64,000 nt of DNA from Scylla paramamosain (lineage: Eukaryota; Arthropoda; Malacostraca; Decapoda; Portunidae): the NCBI RefSeq assembly GCF_035594125.1, contig NC_087158.1, positions 5,313,501 to 5,377,500 on the forward strand, in the 5' to 3' direction. The translations under genes and the position numbers were made by a program. Of the stretch, positions 1-16,186 are shown piece after piece. A model generated the notes under the pieces. It saw only the letters and a program-made list of their open reading frames with translations. It ran no database searches and was not told where the DNA came from. The first letter of the stretch is position 1. Each line of letters begins with the position of its first letter.

Positions 1-78
1 AATACACATGAGAGGGCTTCAAATGTCAGGTGAAACCCTTCACTTCATATTCAGAGCTTAAACCTGTTTATTTATCTT

Positions 79-920
<842 letters not shown>

Positions 921-1184
921 GTTCCAGAGTTTACCAGAGAAAGGGTTAGGAATACTGGTTAACTCTTGCATTAGAGAGGTGGACAGAATAGGGGTGAGAG
1001 AAAGAAGAAAGTCTTGTGCAGCAAGGCCATAGGAGGAGGGGAGGTATGCAGTTAACAAGATTGGAAGAGCAGTTAGCATGAAAATAACGGTAGAAGATAG
1101 CAAGAGATGCAACTTTGTGGTGATGTAAAAGAGGCTGAAGACAGTCAGTTAGTGGAGAGGAATTGACAAGATGAAAAGCTTTTG
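921..1184 (-). mobile_element. LINE-A 3'-end fragment
   Basis: Read on the minus strand, this matches the C-terminal coding end of the LINE-A copies elsewhere in the window, for example 25749-26670. It includes the sequence for SLVNSGT and the SPLTDCLQ region. Both ends are truncated and there is no poly(A). A second, overlapping part of the same element follows directly. Confidence 0.85.
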
Positions 1185-1196
1185 GCGATGGCCAAG

Positions 1197-1610
1197 ACTC
1201 TTGCATTACAGGGGTGGAAAGAATAGGGGTGAGAGAAAGAAGAAAGTCTTGTGCAACGAGGCCATAGGAGGAGGGGAGGTATGCAGTTAACAGATCAAAA
1301 GAGCAGTTAGCATGGAAATAGCAGTAGAAGATAGCAAGAGATGCAACTTTGTGGTGATGTGAAAGAAGCTAAAGACAGTCAGTTAGTGGAGAGGAGTTGA
1401 TAAGATGAAAAGCTTTTGATTCCACCCTGTCCAAAATAGCGGTATGAGTGGAACCCTGCCATACATGTGAAGCATACTCCATACATGGGCAGATAAGGCC
1501 CCTATACAGAGTTAGCAGGTGACAGAGATGAGTCAGAATGCCTAACTTCATAGAAGCTGTTTTAGCTAGAGATGAGATGTGAATTTTCCGGTGCAGATTA
1601 TAAGTAAAGT
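1197..1610 (-). mobile_element. LINE-A fragment, second overlapping copy
   Basis: This minus-strand fragment repeats most of the segment before it (from NARVNQY back through SPLTDCLQ). It then extends further 5' through CMEYASHVW to the [15 protein letters not shown] region. The two pieces are in the same orientation, separated by about 12 bp of unrelated sequence. They are either a local tandem duplication or two insertions. Several nonsense changes are visible. Confidence 0.85.
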
Positions 1611-2382
1611 TACATAAGTTACCAGGGAATTGGCACATTACAAGCATTAGGATGTGCATGCATAGTCAGGATGGCTGCAGCATCCATAGGTATATGTTTG
1701 TGTTATCCTTTTGTACTGTGGGCACATTTCATGCATGGGACTAAGCTATGATTTGAAAGGAAAAGACATGAAATCTTGCCTTACATCAAGCATGTGGCTG
1801 GAAGGAAATATTGGAGCATATGAATCTGTGTAAAGCACGGATTTTTGTGCTACTCATAACAGCAGGTGCTTTCCAAATTCCATCTCGTATTCCTTGTTTA
1901 AGTCCAATGTCTGTGATCCAGGGATTCTTGACAGCCTCACATCTTACGAACTTATCCGTACCAGGTGTGGTCTTTCTTGGACATCCAAAAGCTGAGACAT
2001 GAGGTGAAATGTGATGTTGGGAAATACAATGTAAACAGACAAATGGCAACTTGAAAATGTCGGGAGACATGACGTCAAAAGACAATCTTTACTGGTAACT
2101 GCTAGATTTGGCATGTGAATATAATTGTTTCTTTCATATGTGCCAAGATTTATAAGTTTTATGTTAATTATATAACTTAAATGGATAAACTAAACTTATA
2201 GAGAAAAAGTAGCATTTGTACCAAAGTGATGATATATCCATTACCCAACATAATGTGTATAGTATGTAGCTCATTTTGCCATATTTCTTGCTCTCTGATG
2301 GCTAAAAATGTTACTGATGTTTTATTAGTTGGTTTTATAGCACACAAATTAAATGAGATTTTTTTTTTTCATGGTTACCAAG
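1611..2382. other. Unassigned sequence
   Basis: No supported gene or repeat. Short open frames on both strands lack recognisable domains. Confidence 0.55.

Positions 2383-3893
<1,511 letters not shown>

Positions 3894-3952
<59 letters not shown>
3894..3952. repeat. (TG)n microsatellite between two LINE-B copies
   Basis: A perfect TG array of 59 bp. It sits exactly between the 5'-truncated end of LINE-B1 and the 3' end of LINE-B2, both on the minus strand. Confidence 0.97.
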
Positions 3953-3954
<2 letters not shown>

Positions 3955-6900
3955 TTTCCTAGCTGTATTGTACAGGGCATGAGCCAAAGCTCATTTTGCC
4001 CAGTCTCCATAACCATATTTATCCAGTTTCTCTTTAAACATGCGTACACTGTTTGCCACAACCACCTCTTCCTTCAAACCGTTCCAGATTTCAATAGAAC
4101 TATACGGGAAGCTGTATTTCTTGATGTTGCTGGAACATCCACTCTTCTTTATTTTCTTTCCATGCCCCCTCATTTTTCTCTTTCCCTGCTCCATCTGTGG
4201 TACCAAATCATTTATGTCTATTCTTTCTATATTGTTTATTAAATTGTACATTGTTATCAAGTCTCCTCTTTCTCTTCTCTCTCATAGTGTTGGTAAACCC
4301 ATCTTTTCAAGTCTTTCTTCATAGCTTAAGTCTTTCAGTTCTGGTACCATCTTCATCACTATCCTCTATATTCTTTCCAATTTCCACATATTTTTTTCTA
4401 TGTGGAATCCAAACTACTGCTGCATATTCCAATTTAGGTTGTATCGTGCTCGTTGTAATTTTCTCCATTATTTCCTTATCTAAATAGTTAAATACTACCA
4501 TAATATTTGTTAACAAGTTGTTTGTAGAGTTGAATATCCCTTCAGGTGATAGTGTGACCTGGATCATTATTCCCAAATCTTTTTCTTCATTACTTTTCGT
4601 TATTATTTCTCCTCTCATTTTGTACTTCCACGAAGCTCTCTTTTTACTTTTCCTATTTCCAACACGTGTCATTTTCTGTTGTTAAATTCAAGTTTTCATC
4701 TTTGGTTCCATGCATGTATCTTGTCAGTATCCTTTTGTGACTCCTTGCAGTCATTTTCTTTCTTTAATATTTTCATTATTTTTTGCATCATCAGTGAAAG
4801 GGTTTATATAACTATTTAGATCTTCTGTCATATCATTTACATATATTTGAAACATAATAGGTGCCAACACAGATCCTTGTCACTCTATGCTAACTTGATT
4901 TACTGTCTCTGATTACTGGTTTCATTTCCCTCCTTTGTAAATAATCCTCCTTCCATCTCAGTGTTGCTCCCTTTAGTCCTCCATTCTCTAGCTTCTGCAT
5001 GAAGCTTCTGTCGGGAACTTTATCAAATGCTCTTTTGAGATCCAGGTATACCACATCAACCCATCTGTCCCTCTCTTACGCTCCATCTATTACTCTTGTA
5101 TAGAAACTCAGGATCTCCCTTTCCTGAATCAAAATTGCTTTTCTGTAATTATCTTTTCATCCTCTAGATACTCCACCCATCTGTCATTAATTACTATTTC
5201 ACAAAGCTTGTTTACAATACTTGTTAGTGACACTGATCTATAATTTAATGATTCCATTTTATTTCCCCCTTTGTATATTGGCACTATGTTAGCTCTTTTC
5301 CATTTCCTTGGTACTTTTCCTTCTCCCAACAAGCTGTTGATTACAGTAAAATCCCTCTTATCCGGCATCAACGGGACCGCCGACATGCCGGATACTTGAA
5401 TATTGCCGGATACTTGAATAGAAGTGAAATTATGTTCACAATCACCACCCTACACTCATGCATCTTACCATAACAAAGATCAGCTGATCTTAATCAGCAG
5501 CTGATCTGATCAGCTGTTGTGTAAGCACAACACGCTTCCTCTTTTCTACAACTTTAGGCATGATGAAGGTGTCAGGCGATAAACAGTGCACACGCGGGAC
5601 TGAGTCACTGAGTAAACACAGTGCAGTGGGCTGTGGATGGCGCAAAGCAGTACGCTCTGGTGGCGAAGGGACAAAGTATGCCTTGCGCGAGAATTTTAGT
5701 CGATTTTATGAGTACACATTGATTTTTTATTGATTTTAAGGCTCGGGGAAAAATGTGGCGGATACTTGAAGCTGCTGGATACTTGAATGCTGGATAAGAG
5801 GGATTTTACTGTATATCCTATATTGGTTCTTCCATTTGTTCTCTGCATTCTTTTAATATCCATTCATTTACTAGATCTGGTCCCATAGCTTTTCTAACAT
5901 TCAGCTCTTCCAGCAGTTTCTTGATTTCTTGTCTCTATACTTGTATGTCTTGTATTCCCTCATTCTGTGATACCATTTTTGGTGCCACAAATTCGGTTTC
6001 CTTTGTAAACATTGAAAACTCTCATTCATTAGTTCACTCATCTCAGTAGTTTCATAAATTCTTTCCCTTTTTAATTTATTTATGCCATCCTTATGTTTCA
6101 TTTTCCCATTTATGTATCTGTAGAAGAGTTTGGGTTCTTCCTTGCATTTACTTGCTATGTCACTTTCAATGTTTCTTTCCTCTTTTCTTATTTTACTGTA
6201 TTCATTCCTTGCCTTTCTGTATTCTTCTCTAGCATTTCTGTTCAGTTGTCTCATAATTTTCTTCCATGCCCTGTCCTTTTCTTTTTTGCTTCTACACCTG
6301 GCATTATACCATTCATGCTTCCCAATTTTCACTTTATAACTTGGTACAAACTGTTGCACTCATTCTCTGTACTTGCTCAAAAATATCTCATATTTTTCTT
6401 GCACTACTTTACCTTCAAATAACTCTTTCCAGTTAATTTTTCCATAAAATTTATTTAGTTCTGCAGATTTGCTTTAGCATAATTCTATCTCCCATTTCTG
6501 TATTGTTCTTTCCTGTGTAACACTTTTTCCTCCTGTGGTATTATTTCTATTGTCACATGATAATTTCTTCCGAGTGGACTCAGACAATGTATACTTGGTC
6601 TACTTTCTTGGGTTTTTGTAAATGCTAAGTCCAATTGTGATGGTTCTTCTTCTCTGCACCTCATAGGCTCATTCATCCTTTGTCTCATTGTATTCACCAT
6701 TGTGGTTTGCATAAGTTCTTTCCTCTATGATGTGACATTTTCTTTCACTTCCATCTCCTTCCAGTTAATTTCCTTAGTGTTGAAGTCACCTACTAAGAGC
6801 ACTTTGTTATTTTACCTTATTATTTCCTCTGTACCATTTCTTGTTTCTAGTTGCATACTTTTAAATTTATTGGCCTCCTATACGTTAGTTTTTGGTGGTA

Positions 6901-7449
6901 TGTATGTCACAGTGATTTTCTTTTTTCACTTCATTTGATCTTAATCACAACACTCAATGCTTCTGCCATTCCATCACCATATTCCACTTCCTCAACAACA
7001 ATATCTTCTTTTATCAGAATCATCACTCCTCCTCCTCCCTTTCCTTTTCTGTCTCTTCTCCATGTGCTATATCCTTCCTTTGCAAATCCCAACTTTATTT
7101 CCTCTTTTAGTTTTGGTTTCTGTTAAACATACCACATCTGGTTTATTGTTCTTTATGTAGTCTTTAAGTTCCAATAGGCTCGACACCAAGCCATCTATGT
7201 TAGTATACATAATCTTTAAACTTATGCTTGGTGATCTTGCGTGATATCTTTGTGCCACCATTTCCTCACTCTCATGTCCACAACTTTCCAAGTGAATCTT
7301 TTTGCTTGTTCTTGTGTTCTCTCCCCAGTTTTTGACTGGGCCTCTACTCTCAATTCTTTCAATTTACTTCCTGCTTCATTGTTCATGTCTCTTTTTATCC
7401 ATATTTTCTTCATTCCTTCTGCTTTTGCCAGTCTTCCTGTTCTTTGCAA

Positions 7450-7452
<3 letters not shown>
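3953..7452 (-). mobile_element. LINE-B2: CR1-like LINE, interrupted by a Tigger MITE
   Basis: Read leftward from 7452 this copy contains the C-terminal part of ORF1 (about 7222-7449, with a WIKRDMN block). It then has ORF2 with the endonuclease start (MYTNIDGLVSS, about 7200; TETK), the EN-RT linker (KLFYRYINGKMKHKDG, about 6100), the RT fingers (KVPRKWKRANIVPIYKGG, about 5300), the RT C-terminus and a 3' end near 3953 with AGGAAAATA leading into (AC)n. It carries many stops and frameshifts. A 468-bp Tigger-type MITE interrupts it at 5344-5811 with a TA duplication; the flanks rejoin to a continuous LINE-B coding sequence. ORF1 and ORF2 overlap at about 7222-7291, as in the longer copy at 46.6-50.5 kb. 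The 5' end stops at a (GT)n array. Confidence 0.92.
5344..5811 (+). mobile_element. Tigger-type non-autonomous element (MITE), copy 1
   Basis: Terminal inverted repeats start CAGTAAAATCCCTCTTATCC on the left and end with the matching reverse complement on the right. A TA duplication flanks it (5342-5343 and 5812-5813). The interior repeats GGATACTTGAA motifs near both ends and holds a clustered GATCAGCTGATC palindrome. On the minus strand it retains the start of a pogo/CENP-B-type transposase. The element is 468 bp, too short for a transposase, so it would depend on one in trans. It is inserted in LINE-B2. Confidence 0.92.

Positions 7453-7496
<44 letters not shown>
7453..7496. repeat. (GT)n microsatellite at 5' end of LINE-B2
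   Basis: A perfect GT array of 44 bp. It begins exactly where LINE-B2 homology ends. Confidence 0.96.
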
Positions 7497-7501
<5 letters not shown>

Positions 7502-8284
7502 TAAGTCAGCTGGTGAATCTGGCAGTTTTTACAGATCATTGCAAATGCTTCAGTTATCAGACCTATCCAGCTGGGCATGGCCTGGGAGATTCACGTGTCA
7601 AGGACACTGAGGCAGCAACATTGCACATTCTATATGTGTTGCCAAGTTTACTAGAAGATATACAGCATCATTGTTCCATCTTCAATTCAAGGGCCATTCA
7701 TAAAATCTTGCAGTCATATAAAACAAGTTTTAACTTTGGAATAATTAAGGTAAAGGATTACAGTATGAGTGACAGAAAGAGTTCTACATATACTTGTTGA
7801 CTGTCAACATGGCATTAATACAGGACAAGTACAGCCAATGACCAAAGTACCAAATAAGGCTGGATTCAGTATAGTTGCTTGTGTCACAACCATCCTCCTC
7901 CTCCTTTACAATACCACCTTGAGCTACAAGATTTCTCAAGCCTGAGATCCCCACAAAATCATCTGTATCCTCAAAATAATGACCAACTTAATTAACACTT
8001 TTTGAATATCAAGCTTTCTCAGGCAGCCCTCTGTTATTATCACCATCATCACAGGCTCCCCCACTACCCACAAAAAACATAATGTTAGCAAAATTTGGTA
8101 AATATAGTTGCACAGGTGAGGGTACAGAAGAAAGTCAATGTCACCAGCACAATAAAGGCACCACAAGAATAAGACAGGTACTAGTATGTAGGGGGTAGTG
8201 TTGCCAACATTGTAATCATATTATTATTTTTTGTTTTGTGTACATATTGTCGAGCAGTTTAGAGTACAATTATATTTAGTATAT
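7497..8284. other. Unassigned sequence
   Basis: No gene, terminal repeat or similarity to the LINE families was seen. A small GTAT-rich stretch lies near 8210-8290. Confidence 0.5.
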
Positions 8285-8938
8285 GTACCTCAGCCCCCAC
8301 TTTATGATTGGGTTATTTTCCTGAATACCTAATCATATAGTGATCTAATCAGATCCATCCTACAGTGAGGTTATGGTTGAATGGGAAAAAGGGATGCATT
8401 ACTTTTGCTCTCTAATTAATTCTTGCTTGTTTTAATACATTTATTATATATATATTTGTACATATCCTATTAGAATAAGCTATGCAAATCATATTTTAGA
8501 AATAAATGAAGCATTTAAACATATAAAAACATAATGGGCAATGGAATTCGCTCCTTCACTACAGTTGATCTTCAGCTTTGAGGTTTTGGCTCTTTAGGAA
8601 CCTTTTTTGGGCATTTCCACTAGCATAAGATGATGTAGATGTTTACTAGCTGTGATAGCATACTTAAATGAGGTTGGTAAAATAAATAATGGGAGATAAT
8701 GCACAGTAACTCGATCGTACACAAGGTTTGATGATGAATGATGTAAAAGCACTGCAAGAACTGAGATGGTAGTGCTATGTCTTGCATGTTTGTTGTCTCT
8801 CTGTGGTTGGCAGTGGTGCAATCAAGAATCATAACATTGAGCATGAAGCATCACATAGCAAGTCAAGGAGCACTAAGGAAAGGCAATCATATGAGCAAGA
8901 TATTGTATAACGCCATCACATAGTGAGGATGAAGTGTA
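8285..8938. mobile_element. Possible MITE with imperfect inverted ends
   Basis: The left end (CCCCCACTTTATGATTGGGT) and the reverse complement of the right end (CATCCTCACTATGTGATGGC) are alignable inverted repeats, both running into a GTTAT motif and flanked by TA-rich sequence. No transposase frame is visible. The boundaries are approximate and the family is not established. Confidence 0.45.
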
Positions 8939-9152
8939 TACCAACAATCAAGACATAATTTATTGTATCAAATAAATAATAGAATGTACAGACTGCTCCC
9001 TACTTGAAGCAGATTTCCTATCTATATTTCTAACAAAAGCAAAATCTGTTAGCTTTTTTTCATGGCAGCTGAATGGGTAAGAGAGAGTTTTAACAAAGTA
9101 GTCATAGTTACCAGGATTTTAGTCTTTTTATTTTAATTAAATCATCTCAATT

Positions 9153-9155
<3 letters not shown>

Positions 9156-9208
<53 letters not shown>
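9156..9208. repeat. (AG)n microsatellite
   Basis: A perfect AG array of 53 bp, 0.4 kb upstream of the first coding exon of the host gene. Confidence 0.97.
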
Positions 9209-9211
<3 letters not shown>

Positions 9212-9620
9212 AGGGATCTTAGATGAAGGAGATGGGGAGGGTGATATGAGAAATGTAGAAAAAAAGGAGAGAAAGGGATTAGGAGGCAAATATGAAGTGG
9301 GGTTGAGAAAGGGGATTTGGCTTAACTTGCATCTCATGGCTTCTAACCAGTGATATTTACCTACTAAAATCCCATAAGTTGACATGTCACTTTAGCTAAA
9401 AAAAAAAAAGGCTGTTTCTTCAAATAGGGTGCTGTCTCAACTTTTTTTTTTTTTGCCAAGGGAAACATAACTAATTAAAAAAAAAAAATGCTTCCCTACA
9501 TACAAACATTTGGAAATGTGAACAAGATTCGTTGGAGGTCCAAATTCCTTCTAGGGTTATTAGGAACAAAAATCATAAATAAGTAAATAGATAAAAAGTA
9601 ATTTTTTTTTTCCAGGCAGT

Positions 9621-9791
9621 ATGGGGGTGAGATGCACCATTATAACCTTGCTGTTGGTGACTTTGGTTGTAAAGGTCCATTGCTTTCCTGAAGACCCGAT
9701 ACAATCCAGGGAACCAACTGGAGGAGATAAATCAATTACCAGGAAAGACAGTCCTCTGCAGCAAGAAGTTTATAGTAATGCAGAGTTCAAG
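9621..9791 (+). CDS. Coding exon 1: signal peptide and N-terminus of a membrane protein
   Basis: Encodes residues 1-57. Residues 1 to about 21 form a clear signal peptide: MGVRC, then a hydrophobic run TIITLLLVTLVV, then KVHC before FPEDP, with likely cleavage around residues 20-22. The mature start is hydrophilic and disordered-looking (Glu, Asp, Ser, Thr, Gln). The start was chosen because it directly precedes the signal sequence and follows a good acceptor (polypyrimidine tract, CCAG at 9615). The exon ends AAG before GTAAAT, a strong donor in phase 0. Continuing past the donor gives a stop within a few codons, which supports splicing here. The protein would enter the secretory pathway. 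I do not recognise the family. Confidence 0.75.
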
Positions 9792-9934
9792 GTAAATATG
9801 TGTTAAATAATAGGGCAGTCTTACCTATAGCTGATAAGTAAGTGTATTGTTATGGTGATTAATATGGTTGAATCTGGGTTGTAGTGCAATACATATTGGT
9901 GTTTTAAATTGGTTTATTGTTTCTTCTAACAATA

Positions 9935-11506
<1,572 letters not shown>

Positions 11507-11935
11507 AGTGACTCTTAGCTGACATAAATCTTAATTCCCAGAGATCTAAAAGATGTACTAGATCAGTTATCAGCAACTCTTATAGCTAGAAGAGTTATTT
11601 TCTTAAAGTTTAATAGAAAAATTGTGCTGTCAGAGCTGTAGTACAAAAAATTGGTCTCATAAACTGAAATCAACATGACTTCAATATCAATAATACAAGA
11701 ATGAGAAAATACCCTATATTAAAACAACTCTAATTATAGTTGAGAAAATACCCTGCATTAAAACAACTCTAATTATAGTTATGTTGTTCAATTTGTGTAT
11801 ACTCCCAAAACTAATTAAATAAATTATATTATTCAACATGCTCTCTAATTAAATGAGAACACTCATAAAACATAGAAATAATAATAATGATAACATATAT
11901 ATCATAAAATTAAATAAAACAATAGAAAAAATATA
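11507..11935 (+). repeat. Direct repeat, copy 2
   Basis: Second copy of the segment at 10814. The high identity over more than 400 bp indicates a fairly recent tandem duplication, plausibly by unequal exchange between the flanking TA/CA arrays. Confidence 0.95.
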
Positions 11936-12024
11936 ACAAAATATAGGCTACTTTCAGTAATATAAGATCATTGCATCTTATTCTGGTACAGTACTGTAAC
12001 TAAAATAGGAAATTCAATATCATA

Positions 12025-12871
12025 AATCATAAATATTGATTAATGTGATATCTGTTCCTGGGTTTCCTTGGAGAGCTGCTCAATGTTTGGAGAATAAGAA
12101 GAGGTCTTCAGTTTTAGGCAAGACTGTAAGCTCAGCTCATTTAGTTAACTTCTTAATTTGCCTTTTATAAAGTTCATGCTTGAGAAAACTTGCTCACATA
12201 AATAAGTGGATCCAAAAATGGACAAAATCCCAAATGCATAATTCTTAGAGTTTTTGTAGCTTTCTGGCAATGCACTCCATACCTCAAAAATCATCAGATT
12301 TTTTTATTTATTTTTTTTTAAGATTTTGTAGTTCTCATTTATGTTGACTTACTAGTGTGGCTTGTTCTTTCTAATGATTGAAGGTCAGAGGGTAGAACTT
12401 AAAGTTTTGAAGCCCAAATCTCTTTCTCTTTCGAATCAGCTGTTTTATGCTCCAGTTCTGCTTGGTTCACTTTAGAAAAGGCTGCAAAATTTAGAACAGA
12501 TGTCTGCCTCGAGTGGTTAATCATGAATGACAAAGATGCTTTTTCCCTTCTGAGTTCTTGGAAATGTCCCTTAAATGACATATCCATCTTTAAGCCAGCA
12601 TTTTTTTTTAGGCTACCAACATCCAGCTTACAGCTTGCCATTCTCTCTATTTCTTTAATGATGGAAAATGAAAGAAGTAATTTTTCTCCAGATCTCTAGC
12701 AAACAGTGCAAACTTTCTCTCAAATGACAGTACTAATAGTAAATAAATAATAAAGCAATATCTCCCTTTTCTTGCAATTTTCGGTTGAGGTGATTTAAAG
12801 AGGATATGAGCCAGGAGGATATTAGTAGACCTGGCCACAGTGAGGGAGGTGGTGCCTTCTGATAATCTCAC
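12025..12871 (-). pseudogene. hAT-family transposase relic (ZBED5/GTF2IRD2-like C-terminal half)
   Basis: Minus-strand frames with breaks encode the C-terminal half of a domesticated-style hAT transposase. Reading leftward: FERKFALFARDLEKNYFF (about 12700), then after a frameshift MASCKLDVGSLKKNAGLK (12641 leftward) with HFQELRREKASLSF. The conserved dimerisation segment follows at about 12310-12130: VWSALPESYKNS, NYAFGILSIFGSTYLCEQ and FSSMNFIKGKLRS, then a stop, then LQSCLKLKTSSYSPNIEQL. The GSTYLCEQ block is the hallmark of the hAT C-terminal dimerisation domain in this subgroup. N-terminal BED finger and catalytic parts were not found. It is broken by at least one frameshift and one in-frame stop. 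Confidence 0.85.
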
Positions 12872-13054
12872 CTTTGATTGGATAATACCTTATAAAAGAG
12901 AGAACCAGATATCAGCTACATTCTAAAATGTCATGGTAATCCCATACATTACTCAACAGTGACTCCATGAATGATACAGAACTGCAAGACTGATGTTTGC
13001 TTACAAGGAAAGAAAAAAACTTATTGGAATAGAAAGGATATTTGTTTGCAAATA

Positions 13055-13836
13055 TAGTGGAACCTCACTTCTCGAACTTAATTAATTCCTGAATACCATT
13101 TGAAATTCAGAATGTTCAGAAACTGAAAATATTTTTTCCATAGGAATCAATGTTAAATGGATTAATCCATTCCTGAACACCCATCCACCCTGTCTTAGGG
13201 GCTTATGACAGACGCTCCCACTGCCAAGATAGCCGCTCCAAAACATCTCCAGTTCAGAAATTAATTATCTATCCAGAAAGGACATATTGAATGAACATAA
13301 TGACTTGGAACTCATCAGAAGATACTGCTTAGAACATGTAGGTATTCTCTGTCATTGATTTAGTGAGGGAAGCCTTATAGAGTGGCACAGAGAGGAGCAA
13401 CCCACTTAATGCCAAAATGAAGATGATCATAACACTTAGACATCCTGCTGCTGGGAAAAGCTACTGGGAAAATGCACTTGTGCAGTAGTGATGGCTTTGT
13501 GGATCATCAAGAGAGCCACAGGTGGTTTGGGATTACTCTTGAGCTAGCCAAAAACTGTTTGTTTACATTGAGGCTCTTCAACAGGATCAGATTTATCTTA
13601 TTTCAATGAAACAATTACTGTCTTACCCAGTTTCTCTCTCCTCCAAATACATAAAAGCAAAGGAAATATTTATAGAAACTAAATTAGCAATACATGGCAG
13701 CTTTTGCTTTGTTATTGAGTATCTGAAATTGAGAACCAAATTATGGTACAACAACTGAAGCAATTATGAGTTCAAAATTTTGTTCAGAAACTGATTAGTT
13801 AAAAAACAGAGGCATTTGGTAACCAAGGTTCCACTG
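13055..13836. mobile_element. Tigger-type non-autonomous element
   Basis: The ends are TAGTGGAACC on the left and GGTTCCACTG on the right, flanked by TA at 13053-13054 and 13837-13838. The left tip is degenerate (T for C). The 782-bp interior has no usable transposase frame. The termini match the widespread CAGTGGAACC Tigger tip, which the next element also carries. Confidence 0.82.
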
Positions 13837-14259
13837 TATCTCAATTCTTTCGTTTTCTTCTGTGTGATATAACTTCATAACCATTTCATTGATTCTGATG
13901 GAACTTTTTGTATTTGAAAGAGGGACAATTGAATGTTTTTTTTATAATGCAGGTTTTACAATCTAGGTGAGTGGCTAGCATAAATTACCTAGGTATACAG
14001 TGGAACCTTGAGTAAACTCTAATCCAGGATACAAGTCAAAATAATTGCAAAAATTTGTATCGACATGCGACCATCGGTTCCAAGATGTGAATGAGGCTAG
14101 TGAGGGAGCCTACTAGTAAGTGGCATTTGTTTCGAGTAGGTGGCAACACTTGGTCTCATTCAGTGCAAGATGTTCATTGTGTTTACATGTTGTTCACTGC
14201 ATTGTTCATTTATCTTTTGTTTTTACCATGTTTGTGTATACTCTTATACATCATTCACA

Positions 14260-15859
14260 ATGGTCCCTAAGAAGGACGAAGGGAAGAAGGACATGTTTCC
14301 CATTAAAACTAGGCAGGAAATCATTGAAAAGTATGAGTGTGGTGTGCGTGTGACTCAATTCACTCATGAATATGGCTGTACAACTTCCACCATAGCAACC
14401 ATCCTTAAGAAGAAGAAAGAATTCAAGAAGGCTGATATTTCAAAGAGCATTAACATCCTGACAAATCTGTGGCCAAAACTATTGGACAAAGTTGAAAGGC
14501 TACTGCTTATTTGGATAAACAAAAAGCAGTTGGTTGGAGATCTGGTCAATGAAGCAATAATTTGTGAAAAGGCTAAGTGGTTGTACGATGACATACAGCA
14601 AAAACAACCAGGGATGTTTGTGGAGAAAAATTTTAAGGCTAAGAAGGCAGATTGGAATTCACAGCATTGTTGCACATGGAGATGCAGCAAGTTCAGATAG
14701 GGTGGCAGCAGTAGAATATCTTTGCAAATTCAAGGAATTCATTGAAGAAAATGGCCTGATCCTTGAACAAGTTTTCAACTGTGATGAAACAAGTTTATTT
14801 TGTACAAAGCAACCAAAATGAACCTACATAATTGCTGAAGAAAGAACAGTGCCCAGTTATAAGCCCATGAAAGACTCTGACACTTTGTGTTAGTGTTGGT
14901 GCAAGTGGCAACCTGAAAATCAAGCCTTTGCTTGTTTATTATTCTGAAAATCCATGAGCATTCAAAAAATACAAACTGTAGAAGAATAAACTTGTAGTTT
15001 ATCGGAAATCAAATTCCAAAGCCTGGGTCACTTGGATTATTTTTAAGGGGTAGATGAATGAGGTTGTTTGTCCAGTAATCAAGAAGTACCTTCAAGAACA
15101 TGATTTGCCTCTCAGTGCAGCAATTTTCATGGACACTGTAGCCAGTCATCCTCCAGAACTTGAACTTGAGTTGTGTGAGGAATTTAGTTTCATAGAAATA
15201 AAGCTCCTTCCTCCCAACACCACACCATTATTGCAGTCTATGGACCAACAAGTGATATCAAACTTTAAAAAAACACTTTACAAAAGCCCTCCTTAAAAAT
15301 TGCTTTGACATAAAGAACACCAGCTTAAATCTACAGGAATTTTGGCAGGAACATTACATCTGTCAGCATAACTTTAATTGGCAAGGCTTGGCAAAAAGTC
15401 TCAGAGAGAACACTGAGGACTGCATGGAGGAAATTCTGTCCTGAAATCATTCCTGAATGTGACTCTGAGGGATTTGAGTCAAAAGAGGAAATAGAGGTTA
15501 TGGAAAACAGTGTCTCTAAAACCAAGGACCTGGGCCTTGAAATTGATGCAAACAACATAGATCACCTGGTAAAGGAGCACAGTGATGAACTAACAACAGA
15601 GGAATTCCAAGAGCTGCAAGAGGAACAAAAGAAGTAGTTAAAGTATGAGGCTTTGTTGGAGGAAGAGGAGGTAGAAAAAGTGATATCAAGGGCTGATTTA
15701 TGCTCGTTCTTCTAGGATTGGGAGAATTTTCTGGATTTTGCTAGAAAACATCATCCAAATAAAGAAATAGTCAGTTGCCAGAATAATTTGTGTTATGATA
15801 ATGTTGTGGCATATTTCAAAGCAATTCATAAGTGTAGGCAAAAAGTAAGTGTCATTTGA
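14260..15859 (+). pseudogene. Tigger/pogo-type transposase relic
   Basis: The frame opens with MVPKKDEGKKDMF, a typical Tigger N-terminus, followed by the CENP-B-like DNA-binding region (RQEIIEKYECGVRV, TIATILKKK, and LLLIWINKKQLVGD with the second helix-turn-helix). A frameshift comes near 14650. The DDE core follows: FNCDETSLF holds the first catalytic Asp (about 14783). IFMDTVASHP (about 15125) is the second block, where functional copies usually have DNAPAHP. LLPPNTTPLLQSMDQ (about 15210) is the conserved third block. The C-terminus continues past several stops as NFLDFARKHHP and AYFKAIHKCRQK. At least five in-frame stops or frameshifts (for example after KQPK and at YYSENP) show it is dead. 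No domestication is evident. Confidence 0.88.
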
Positions 15860-16186
15860 ATGCTATCTAAAAAAACTGAGGTTAAGAATGGTGTAAAGGA
15901 TCAAATAAAGATGTGATGGAAGAAAATGTAGAAGATAAAAATCTAAAAAGTGAAAAATCCCCTCAAAATCTCATTATCTTTATAATGAATATTTATTGTA
16001 TTTTTAACTTCTGGTGTTTTCCTTTTCTTCAGATTGAATTTTGTGTAGAAAGGTTAAAATTGAGTATAAGTTTATGATGTTTAGGTGGTGGAAATTCATT
16101 GTATTAATTACCATTAATTTATATGGGGAAATTTATTTCAAAATGTGACTATTTCAACACACAACAAGTTCTTATAGAACAAATTA

